A DNA stretch of 27,505 bases from Casp-actino8 sp044355095 (GTDB taxonomy: Bacteria; Actinomycetota; Acidimicrobiia; Acidimicrobiales; Ilumatobacteraceae): positions 1 through 27,505 of the forward strand of contig JBIKYT010000026.1 of assembly GCA_044355095.1 (NCBI GenBank), written 5' to 3'. The notes beneath the pieces were generated by a model, which was not told where the DNA came from, did not search any database, and saw only the letters and a list, made by a program, of their open reading frames with translations. The position numbers and the translations under genes were made by a program. Every line of letters starts with the position of its first letter. Within the stretch, counting starts at the first letter, position 1. Below, piece by piece: positions 13,829 to 20,428 of this stretch.

Positions 13829-14608
13829 TCACTGATCGCGACGGCCGTTGTGACGCGACCTAAACGCATCGCGCAACATCGAACCAGTGGCATCAAGCAT
13901 TCCACCAAGGTCGTCATCTGGGTCAAAGTGCGGAGCCCAACGGGTGTCGACATCTTGACGAATCAAGAGTTCGGTTGAATCATCTTGAGTCGGCAGAATC
14001 TCGATGACTTCTTCTTCGACAACTTCTTCAATGACTATTTCTTCGGCGACGGGTTCTTCAAAAACTTGCTCTTCAACGAACACGGGCACAGTTTCAACAA
14101 CTGGTTCATTGACGACGACCGAAACTTCAGCAACTGAAACTTCAGTCACGGCAACTTCAGCAACAGAAGTTTCAACGACTGGCTCATCGAGCTCAGCAAA
14201 CAAACTCGGTCGCGGAATATCGGCTGGGCGTGGTCGCTTGACCGATCCGGTGACATCACGCTTTATCGAACCAGTGCCATCACGCTTGATTGAGCCCGTT
14301 GAATCAGCTTTGGGTCTAACGGTTTCAGTGGTCGGTTCGGGAACAGCACTCAGGTTGCCCCGATCGCGCGTCTTGAACAATCGCGGAATTGCCTCACGAC
14401 GATCTTCAAACGACCAGCCGCGTGGAGCCGACAGCGACTCTGAATGTTTTTGACACACAACACCCCGAGCACCCGGTGGCGGAACTTCTTCGATGCGTTC
14501 GGGCGACCAGTGATCTACCCATAGTCCTGCTTCGGTGCCGCTTGGAGCTAGGCCGTAGATGACAGCGACCGGCTGTCCACATCCAGGCTTTTCACACAGT
14601 CGACGCAC
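13829..14608 (-). CDS. DUF3499-like protein with acidic repetitive C-terminus
   Basis: The N-terminal 75 residues fit the actinobacterial DUF3499 pattern: MRRLCEKPGCGQPVAVIYGL, then VCQKHSESLSAPRGW, where cysteines and a histidine (CxxPGC and CxxH) could bind zinc. The rest, to residue 259, is low complexity. It has three tandem TGSIKRD-like units, a Val/Glu-rich acidic run (about residues 130-200) and a C-terminus DDDLGGMLDATGSMLRDAFRSR, in which a TGS motif reappears. Function is unknown. GTG at 14608 is fixed by TAATTT exactly six bases upstream. It lies upstream of the SRPBCC gene, probably co-transcribed. The assignment to the family rests on the N-terminus only. Confidence 0.8.
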   Translation of the reverse strand: MRRLCEKPGCGQPVAVIYGLAPSGTEAGLWVDHWSPERIEEVPPPGARGVVCQKHSESLSAPRGWSFEDRREAIPRLFKTRDRGNLSAVPEPTTETVRPKADSTGSIKRDGTGSIKRDVTGSVKRPRPADIPRPSLFAELDEPVVETSVAEVAVTEVSVAEVSVVVNEPVVETVPVFVEEQVFEEPVAEEIVIEEVVEEEVIEILPTQDDSTELLIRQDVDTRWAPHFDPDDDLGGMLDATGSMLRDAFRSRHNGRRDQ

Positions 14609-14614
14609 ACACTC

Positions 14615-14620
14615 AAATTA
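14615..14620 (-). promoter_or_regulatory. -10 box of the DUF3499 gene, leaderless arrangement
   Basis: TAATTT on the minus strand, then GAGTGT and the GTG at 14608. It is the best AT-rich member of the recurring TANNNT-N6-start pattern in this window. Confidence 0.6.
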
Positions 14621-14655
14621 GCCCGTCTGGCCACCTATTTCGGGGACAAACAAAA

Positions 14656-14682
14656 GACCCAGTTGCCAAAGGCAACTGGGTC
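14656..14682 (-). terminator. Intrinsic terminator of the TM2 gene
   Basis: A perfect 12-bp stem (GACCCAGTTGCC and its complement) closes a 3-base loop. On the minus strand it is followed by TTTTGTTTG, as expected of a rho-independent terminator for the TM2 gene ending at 14724. A second imperfect hairpin lies between the stop and this stem, at 14689-14716. Confidence 0.85.
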
Positions 14683-14723
14683 AAGTTTGTACGCCGAGGT
14701 CCCGCAGGACTCGTACGGACTGA

Positions 14724-14963
14724 TCAGGCGAGCGGACGTCCCTGGGCATCGGGAACTTTGCGCATCACAATGAGAACAAAGTCGATAAGGGCCCAAATTC
14801 CAAGGCCGCCGAGTGTGAGAAGTTTGGCGATTCCCAGGCCCTTGTAGCCCAAGTAGAAGCGGTCAATTCCTAATCCGCCCAGAAAGAACGACAACAACAA
14901 AGCTGTCGTATAGGACTTATCAGAAGTTGCTGGACTGTTGAAACTGTCGGGTGATGTGTTCAT
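14724..14963 (-). CDS. TM2-domain membrane protein, 79 aa
   Basis: Small integral membrane protein with a TM2 domain. Two hydrophobic helices (about 19-34 and 45-67) are joined by the diagnostic GIDRFYLGYKGLGIAKLLTLGGLGIWALIDFVLI stretch, where the DRFYLG turn is highly conserved. The N-terminus (MNTSPDSFNSPATSDKSY) is polar and short, the C-terminus MRKVPDAQGRPLA. TM2 proteins have no settled biochemical role. A TAGAGT hexamer lies 11 bases before the ATG, so a short leader is likely here. The gene is a single unit closed by a strong terminator. Confidence 0.92.
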   Translation of the reverse strand: MNTSPDSFNSPATSDKSYTTALLLSFFLGGLGIDRFYLGYKGLGIAKLLTLGGLGIWALIDFVLIVMRKVPDAQGRPLA

Positions 14964-15016
14964 GCCGACAGTTGACTCTATCGGCGCCTGAAAGTCAAGG
15001 CTTTCCTAAGACTATT

Positions 15017-15047
15017 AAGTGTGGGGACCCAAAGGGCCCCCACACTT
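15017..15047 (-). terminator. Terminator hairpin after tRNA-Val
   Basis: A 14-base arm (AAGTGTGGGGACCC) pairs with its partner with one A/C mismatch around an AAA loop. It lies 13 bases past the 3' end of the minus-strand tRNA. On the minus strand AATAGTCTT follows; there is no strong T-run, but stem strength and position support termination. Confidence 0.7.
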
Positions 15048-15059
15048 GATTTAGCTGGG

Positions 15060-15133
15060 TGGGCGATGCGGGGCTTGAACCCACGACCTCCACGGTGTGA
15101 ACGTGGCGCTCTAGCCGACTGAGCTAATCGCCC
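15060..15133 (-). tRNA. tRNA-Val (anticodon CAC)
   Basis: All four arms fold. The acceptor GGGCGAT pairs with ATCGCCC, the D stem is GCTC/GAGC, the anticodon stem CCACG/CGTGG encloses TTCACAC with anticodon CAC (valine, GTG codons), and the T arm is GTGGG-TTCAAGC-CCCGC with one G-T pair. The discriminator is A. The CCA end is not fully encoded (ACCC follows). Length is 74 nt, no intron. Confidence 0.95.
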
Positions 15134-15176
15134 CAGCGGACTTTTACGCTACCACTCGACCTTCGACCCGCCACCC

Positions 15177-15770
15177 TCAAGAAAGAGCGACACAGGCCTT
15201 CCCCATACCCTGACGGTCGCGATAGGCGGTCAAGGGATACGGGCACACCGCGTCGAACGGAATGATCTGCTCTACGACTCCGGCATGAACTTCAGTGCAT
15301 TCAACCTCGTAGGCCTCTTGCTGAACTTCATTCACTGCGACGCACGAACCGACGCGCAGCACATTGTCGATCGGGGTGGGTCCGCTCGGTTTACTGAACG
15401 CACCGAGCACCAAAATCAAGATCGTTCCCAACACAAAGACGCCGACGACGAACTTCCACGGAAATTTTGCCGGCGTGTAATGCCGTAGATCTGCATCAAC
15501 CGCAATACTCTGCAGACGCTCATTGCGCTGCTGCGTTTGTAGTTCATCAGTTTCGTTGCGATGTGCACGGAGATCGGCGTCGTACTTGTAACGCAGAACT
15601 GGATCAGACAGAACTCTCCACGCTTCGTTGATCTCGAGCATTTGCGTTGACGTTTTGCCCTCGTGTTTGTCGGGGTGATGAATGCGAGCCAGGTTGCGAT
15701 AGGCCGTGCGAATTTCTTCGGGGGTCGCCGTCGGGGCAACACCTAGTCGTTGGTAGTGAACTCCTTGCAT
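15177..15770 (-). CDS. Membrane-anchored J-domain protein with cysteine-rich outer domain
   Basis: The 197-residue protein begins with a J-domain (about 3-68): HYQRLGVAPTATPEEIRTAYRNLAR, the HPD motif at 32-34, then INEAWRVLSDPVLRYKYD. J-domains stimulate DnaK-type chaperones. A charged linker is followed by one transmembrane helix (107-125). The C-terminal domain (about 137-197) carries four cysteines (143, 158, 176, 193) in the pattern RVGSCVAV...VECTEVHAGVVEQ, resembling the septum-formation/LppU-type extracytoplasmic domain. With the J-domain inside, this domain would lie outside and could form two disulfides. It starts 15 bp after the dehydrogenase stop on the same strand, so the two are probably co-transcribed. 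No zinc-finger or classic DnaJ C-terminal domain is present. Confidence 0.88.
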   Translation of the reverse strand: MQGVHYQRLGVAPTATPEEIRTAYRNLARIHHPDKHEGKTSTQMLEINEAWRVLSDPVLRYKYDADLRAHRNETDELQTQQRNERLQSIAVDADLRHYTPAKFPWKFVVGVFVLGTILILVLGAFSKPSGPTPIDNVLRVGSCVAVNEVQQEAYEVECTEVHAGVVEQIIPFDAVCPYPLTAYRDRQGMGKACVALS

Positions 15771-15785
15771 CAGCGTCTCAACTAC

Positions 15786-16709
15786 CTAGTAACCGAGGTC
15801 AACAAACACTGGACCGATTAAATCTTTGCCGTTAGCCCAATGACGAACATTCTCGGTAATGCGCTCGCTCAACAATGGAACGGCCATAGCCGGTGTGTTG
15901 CCAACGTGAGGCGTGATGATGCAATTGTTCAACGACCACAGCGGATGGCCATCGGGCAACGGTTCGGGCTCGGTCACATCAAGACCAGCACCGCCAATGA
16001 TGTTGTTTTCCAGAGCCCACACCAAATCTTCAGTCACGATGTGCCCACCGCGCGCCACATTGATGATCCAAGCATGATCTTGCATAGCTTCAAGTTCAGA
16101 TCGACTGATGATGCCTTCAGTTTCTGGAGTTAATGCCAAGGCCAAGACAACAACATCGGCGCCAGTGAGAGCATCAATCAATCGATCGCTCTCAAGAACC
16201 TCATCAACGCCATCCATCTCCGCAACTCGATTACGCACAACGGTGATATGGCAATTGAAAGGGGCCAGCATGCGCACGAGAGATTCAGTGATTCCTCCGC
16301 CACCCAAAATCGTTACGTGAGCCTCATGCAAGTTGTGCCCACGCGGACCGCTCCATGTGGCTTGACGAGCGTACGAATTGATACCCCGCATTCCAGCCAA
16401 CATCAAAGCCAACGCCATTTCGGCTACTGGCTCGGCATAGACGCCTTTGCCACAAGTCCACAACCGGTCGTCGTCGATGAGATACATGAAACTTTCGATG
16501 CCAGCAAACGGAAGTTGAATCCATTTGATGTGGTCGGCATCTTGCAGAATTTCTTCGAGAGCTTTGGGCGTGCGTGGCGCACCCCAAATGAGGCCCTCCG
16601 CATCTGCCAGCGGAACGATTTCGCCGCCACCTGCAATCACCGCATCGGCCATCCAAGATGGTGCGGTTGACGGAGCAAGGGCAATACGCGGAGCAGATGT
16701 ACTTGGCAT
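15786..16709 (-). CDS. D-isomer-specific 2-hydroxyacid dehydrogenase
   Basis: NAD(P)-dependent dehydrogenase of the D-2-hydroxyacid (glyoxylate/phosphoglycerate) family, about 307 residues from the chosen start. The Rossmann loop is VTILGGGGITESLVRML, a little unusual as GGGGIT in place of GxGxxG. The catalytic triad is Arg in INVARGGHIV, Glu in LDVTEPEPLPDGHPLW and His in ITPHVGNTP. VYAEPVAEMALALMLAGMRG is also typical. The frame is open to ATG 16748, but ATG 16709 is preferred, because the extension MYQPPIRYSVCAV is not family-like and a TATAGC -10 candidate lies inside it. It is divergent from the sulfatase. The substrate is not evident. Confidence 0.9.
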   Translation of the reverse strand: MPSTSAPRIALAPSTAPSWMADAVIAGGGEIVPLADAEGLIWGAPRTPKALEEILQDADHIKWIQLPFAGIESFMYLIDDDRLWTCGKGVYAEPVAEMALALMLAGMRGINSYARQATWSGPRGHNLHEAHVTILGGGGITESLVRMLAPFNCHITVVRNRVAEMDGVDEVLESDRLIDALTGADVVVLALALTPETEGIISRSELEAMQDHAWIINVARGGHIVTEDLVWALENNIIGGAGLDVTEPEPLPDGHPLWSLNNCIITPHVGNTPAMAVPLLSERITENVRHWANGKDLIGPVFVDLGY

Positions 16710-16781
16710 GACAGCGCAAACGCTATACCGAATCGGTGGTTGATACATAGTTCGCCCTCTTCACTTTCAGCCCCGAACGCT

Positions 16782-16787
16782 TATGCT
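16782..16787 (+). promoter_or_regulatory. -10 box of the arylsulfatase gene, leaderless arrangement
   Basis: TATGCT, six bases, then ATG at 16794. A TTCACT -35-like hexamer ends 16 bp upstream (16760-16765). This favours the ATG over the upstream in-frame TTG at 16740. Confidence 0.5.
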
Positions 16788-16793
16788 CGTGCA

Positions 16794-19040
16794 ATGGCCG
16801 CTGCGAGTTCTATCGAACCCCATCTCGTTCCGTATCCGACCCCTCCAGCCGATGCACCCAACATGGTGGTCATCGTTCTCGACGATATTGGCTTTGGACA
16901 ATTGGGCTGTTTTGGTTCGCTTATCAACACACCACACATTGACTCGTTGGCCGAACGCGGCATTCGACTCAATCGCTTTCACGTCACGTCAATTTGCTCA
17001 TCGACTCGCGCTGCGCTCTTCACTGGTCGCAATCATCATGCGGTCGGAGTTGGCGCAACTCAAGAGACATCGTTTGCACTTCCCGGTTACAACGGCCGCA
17101 TTCCAAAAACCGCAGCAGCACTTCCCCGCATCTTGCGCGATAACGGATATAACACGATGTGCGTCGGCAAATGGCACCTCACACCACAGGCTGACTATTC
17201 AGCATCTGGCCCATTTGAACGTTGGCCACTTGGCATGGGCTTCGAGCGTTACTACGGATTTCTAGGTGCCGAGACCAATCACTGGTCACCTGAATTAGTT
17301 CGTGACAACACACCGATCCCAACACCGACTCACACAACTCAAGGTGGCGCGTATCACCTCACTGAAGACTTAACCGATCAAGCGATTTCCATGATTCGCG
17401 ATCAGCAACACGCCACGACCGACAAGCCGTTCTTCTTGTGGTTCGCAACTGGTGCAGCTCATGCTCCGCACCATGTCACGCGCGAATGGTTTGAACCTTA
17501 TGCCGGCCAGTTTGATGAAGGCTGGGAGGTGTTACGTGAGCGCACTTACCAACGGCAACTTGCACTGGGTGTCATTCCACCCGACACCAATCTCACTCCC
17601 CGACCAACTTGGGTTCCCGAATGGTCAACCCTGTCTGCCGACGAACGACGTTTGTTCGCGCGCTATATGGAAGTCTTCGCTGGTTTCGTGACGCACACCG
17701 ATGCCCAGATCGGTCGCATCTTGGCGTTCCTCGACGAACAGGGACTTGCCGACAACACCATCATCACCTTGATGTCCGATAACGGCACGTCGAGCGAAGG
17801 CGGACCAACCGGAACCTTGAATGAAGCAGCATCGTGGCTCGGCGATCACGCGACAGTTGAAGAAGCACTCGCCAACATCGATGAAATCGGCGGACCCAAT
17901 CACACCAATCACTATCCATGGGGTTGGGCGTGGGCTGGCAACAGTCCGTTTCAATTGTGGAAGCGTTATTCGTGGCTTGGTGGCGTACGTGCTCCGTTCA
18001 TTGCCCGTTGGCCCAAGAAGATCACCGACGCTGGTTCAGTGCGCAACCAGTTCACTCACGCCATTGATCTTGCGCCCACATTGCTCGGCGCTATTGGATT
18101 ATCAATGCCAACCGTTGTTGATGGAGTTCAACAGCAGCGCGTTGATGGGGTTGACGCAAGCCCCATGTTGTTTGACATTGCGCGCCCCGAGCATCGACAC
18201 ACTCAATATTTCGAAATGCATGGTTCGCGATCGATCTATCACGCAGGCTGGAAGGCCACAAGCAACTTTGTTTCGCCACTTTTCAATGAGCGTGCGCACA
18301 TCACCGGCAGTCACTCGTATGAGACCGATGTGTGGCAACTATTTGATCTCGCCAACGACTTCTCTGAATCAACTGACTTGTCGGCCCAATACCCAGAGCG
18401 TGTCCGCGAACTTGAGTCACTTTGGATTGAGCAAGCAACTGCGAACAACGTGTTCCCCTTGTTTGATCCGGCCGCGGGTTATCCAGCTCATCCGGGCGAA
18501 TACCCATTGCCTCGTTCGGCGACATACCAACCAAGCGATCACCCCATTGCCGCAGGTCGCGTGCCATCAATGTTTGGTGGCTTCACGATGTCGGCCATCG
18601 TTGATTGCCCTGCCACCAAAAACGGAATCATTGCTGCACTCGGTGATCATCAAGGTGGATGGACTTTACGACTTGATCACGGAACTCCCCACTTTGATGT
18701 CGTTTATGGACACCAACGCGCGCACCTTGTTGGCAACAACAAAATCACTTCAGGCACGCACCAACTCACCGTCACAATGAAGGCTGGTGCCCTGGCATTG
18801 TTTGTCAACGACGAGCAAGTTGCAAACGGACATTTCGGAGGACTCTTCATGTTCCCCGGAGTCACGACCGCTGCCGGTGGAATGTGGATTGGTCGTCACG
18901 AAGGGCTACCGATCGTTGACAGTTATTCCTGTCCCAACGACTTCACGGGCAACATCAAGTCGGTCACCGTGTCGAGTGGTTCACCCTCGTCAGGACCATC
19001 ACTGGCAACCACAATGCGTATAGCCGAAGGCGCCGACTGA
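16794..19040 (+). CDS. Arylsulfatase with C-terminal beta-sandwich domain
   Basis: Large type I sulfatase, 748 residues from ATG 16794 (a TTG at 16740 would add 18). Metal-binding VIVLDDIGFG (Asp30, Asp31) and the active-site region ICSSTRAALFTGRNHHAVGVG are present. The residue matured to formylglycine would be Cys68, but the motif is C-S-S-T-R, lacking the usual proline or alanine two residues on. MCVGKWHLTP, TLMSDNGTSSEGGPTG and the insert WGWAWAGNSPFQLWKRYSWLGGVRAPFIARWP match large arylsulfatases such as the Pseudomonas/mycobacterial AtsA-like group. After about residue 560 a beta-rich, lectin-like domain follows. No signal peptide, so it acts in the cytoplasm on small sulfate esters. 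The gene ends convergently with the amine oxidase. Confidence 0.92.
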   Translation: MAAASSIEPHLVPYPTPPADAPNMVVIVLDDIGFGQLGCFGSLINTPHIDSLAERGIRLNRFHVTSICSSTRAALFTGRNHHAVGVGATQETSFALPGYNGRIPKTAAALPRILRDNGYNTMCVGKWHLTPQADYSASGPFERWPLGMGFERYYGFLGAETNHWSPELVRDNTPIPTPTHTTQGGAYHLTEDLTDQAISMIRDQQHATTDKPFFLWFATGAAHAPHHVTREWFEPYAGQFDEGWEVLRERTYQRQLALGVIPPDTNLTPRPTWVPEWSTLSADERRLFARYMEVFAGFVTHTDAQIGRILAFLDEQGLADNTIITLMSDNGTSSEGGPTGTLNEAASWLGDHATVEEALANIDEIGGPNHTNHYPWGWAWAGNSPFQLWKRYSWLGGVRAPFIARWPKKITDAGSVRNQFTHAIDLAPTLLGAIGLSMPTVVDGVQQQRVDGVDASPMLFDIARPEHRHTQYFEMHGSRSIYHAGWKATSNFVSPLFNERAHITGSHSYETDVWQLFDLANDFSESTDLSAQYPERVRELESLWIEQATANNVFPLFDPAAGYPAHPGEYPLPRSATYQPSDHPIAAGRVPSMFGGFTMSAIVDCPATKNGIIAALGDHQGGWTLRLDHGTPHFDVVYGHQRAHLVGNNKITSGTHQLTVTMKAGALALFVNDEQVANGHFGGLFMFPGVTTAAGGMWIGRHEGLPIVDSYSCPNDFTGNIKSVTVSSGSPSSGPSLATTMRIAEGAD

Positions 19041-19060
19041 AATAGTCGAAGGCGCCGACT
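19025..19060 (+). repeat. 14-bp direct repeat at the 3' end of the sulfatase gene
   Basis: CGAAGGCGCCGACT occurs at 19025-19038 (last codons) and again at 19047-19060 just past the stop. The second copy also forms a 6-bp inverted repeat TAGTCG/CGACTA (19043-19061), which might act as a weak hairpin between the convergent genes. Confidence 0.75.
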
Positions 19061-19071
19061 AGTACAGGCAG

Positions 19072-20421
19072 TTACCTCGTACGCAAAATACGGTCGGCGA
19101 CATCGCGACCCGACTCAACGGCGCCCTCCATGTAGCCAGTACACGTTGCGACATGTTCACCAGCTAGATGCACTCGTCCCCACGGTTGACGCAACACGTC
19201 CCAGTACTTCGTGACTTGAACAGGTTCGTAGGTCGCATACGAACCTCCGTAATTCGCCTCGTTTGACCACGCCCGCGAGAACGCTCCAGTTGACGTCGAT
19301 GCCATCTGGTGAACAGTGCGCATATCTTGCGTGATTGATTCAATTCGCTCATCTTCAGACTTCGTAGCTATCTGTCGCCCACCATCGCCACCGCAATAGG
19401 CCATCACGATTCCCGAATCACCGTCTTGATCAACAGACGGGTCGTATAAACGCTGCGACAACGAATCGGTGGAGCCGTAACCAGTATCCCATTCGCGGTT
19501 GGCAAATTGAACAGCCGTTTTGGTGATCGTTCCATAACCAAGTCCCCACATCGCTTCGCGCAACGTAGCGGGAATCTCTGAACGAAACTCAACACTACGC
19601 AAGGGAACAAGTGAACAGGCCAACACCACATGATCAGCGATCACTTCAAAGGGTCCGTCTACACCTACACCTTGCACAATCACGCCGTCCGTCGTTTGTT
19701 CAACTGATGTCAGCGCTGACCCCAACTTCAGAGTCAGGCGTGAGTGTTGGCTTAATTCGGCACCGAGCGCTTGAGCGATTTGCGAAACACCGCCCTTGAC
19801 GCGATGTGAAAACAACTCAATACCTTGTCGTTCAACTTCGCTGAACTCAAATGCGCGTTGCTGCGCAACAAAAAGTGCCGACACCTTGTCGGGCTCCGAT
19901 GCAAACTCGCCTTGGGCATTTCGCCGAGCGAATAGTTGCCCAACCGGACCAAGATCACCTTCGCGAATCAGGTCAGCCAACGATCGCGAATCAAGCAACT
20001 CAGCATCTGGGTGCAGTTGCGGTTGACTCGGGTCGACCATCAAGAACGCCGGAGCCTCACACGCTTCTTCATAGCGTTCAATCGCAGCAAACACATTCGG
20101 TTCCAGTTTCTCGATATCACTTCCGACATGGCGCGCACCACTCCAGTAGAGCCACCGACGAATCGTGGTCCATTGCATTCCTGCACCCAACTTTTCAATA
20201 TCGAAACGTTGCATCAAATCGAGCATTCGCCAATGAATTGAATCAACCCATTCAGCGCCACTCTCGGCGTATTGGCCGCCAATGTATGAGTCGTGAACTG
20301 TTCGCGTGCGACCACCAAAGCGTTGCTCGGCTTCAATCAGAGTGACATCGGCTCCGCCAGCAACAAGAGATTCAGCGGCACTTAAACCAGCAAGACCTGC
20401 CCCAACAACGATGACTCGCAT
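19072..20421 (-). CDS. Flavin-dependent amine oxidase (putrescine-oxidase-like)
   Basis: FAD enzyme of the monoamine oxidase family, 449 residues, oxidising amines to aldehydes with release of ammonia and peroxide. The N-terminal dinucleotide fold is VIVVGAGLAGLSAAESL (GxGxxG at 7-12), with Glu30 for ribose and GGRT at 36-39. The C-terminal FAD motif is VHLAGEHVATCTGYMEGAVESGRDVA. SGAEWVDSIHWRML near residue 58 is the usual substrate-side segment. The frame extends to 20496, but MRVIVVGAG at 20421 is the natural start. It begins 7 bp after the permease stop, as last gene of the pot operon, which argues for a polyamine or related amine substrate. Specificity is inferred from context; spermidine, putrescine or aromatic amines are all possible. 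Confidence 0.9.
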   Translation of the reverse strand: MRVIVVGAGLAGLSAAESLVAGGADVTLIEAEQRFGGRTRTVHDSYIGGQYAESGAEWVDSIHWRMLDLMQRFDIEKLGAGMQWTTIRRWLYWSGARHVGSDIEKLEPNVFAAIERYEEACEAPAFLMVDPSQPQLHPDAELLDSRSLADLIREGDLGPVGQLFARRNAQGEFASEPDKVSALFVAQQRAFEFSEVERQGIELFSHRVKGGVSQIAQALGAELSQHSRLTLKLGSALTSVEQTTDGVIVQGVGVDGPFEVIADHVVLACSLVPLRSVEFRSEIPATLREAMWGLGYGTITKTAVQFANREWDTGYGSTDSLSQRLYDPSVDQDGDSGIVMAYCGGDGGRQIATKSEDERIESITQDMRTVHQMASTSTGAFSRAWSNEANYGGSYATYEPVQVTKYWDVLRQPWGRVHLAGEHVATCTGYMEGAVESGRDVADRILRTR

Positions 20422-20428
20422 GCAATGA

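Noticed and set aside
15060..15133. tRNA-Val as an integration site (attB) for a mobile element
   Set aside because: No repeated tRNA end, integrase or element boundary is visible on either side.
17821..18780. 319-residue alternative-frame reading inside the sulfatase gene
   Set aside because: The sulfatase frame is continuous and conserved throughout; this frame is a +1 shadow.
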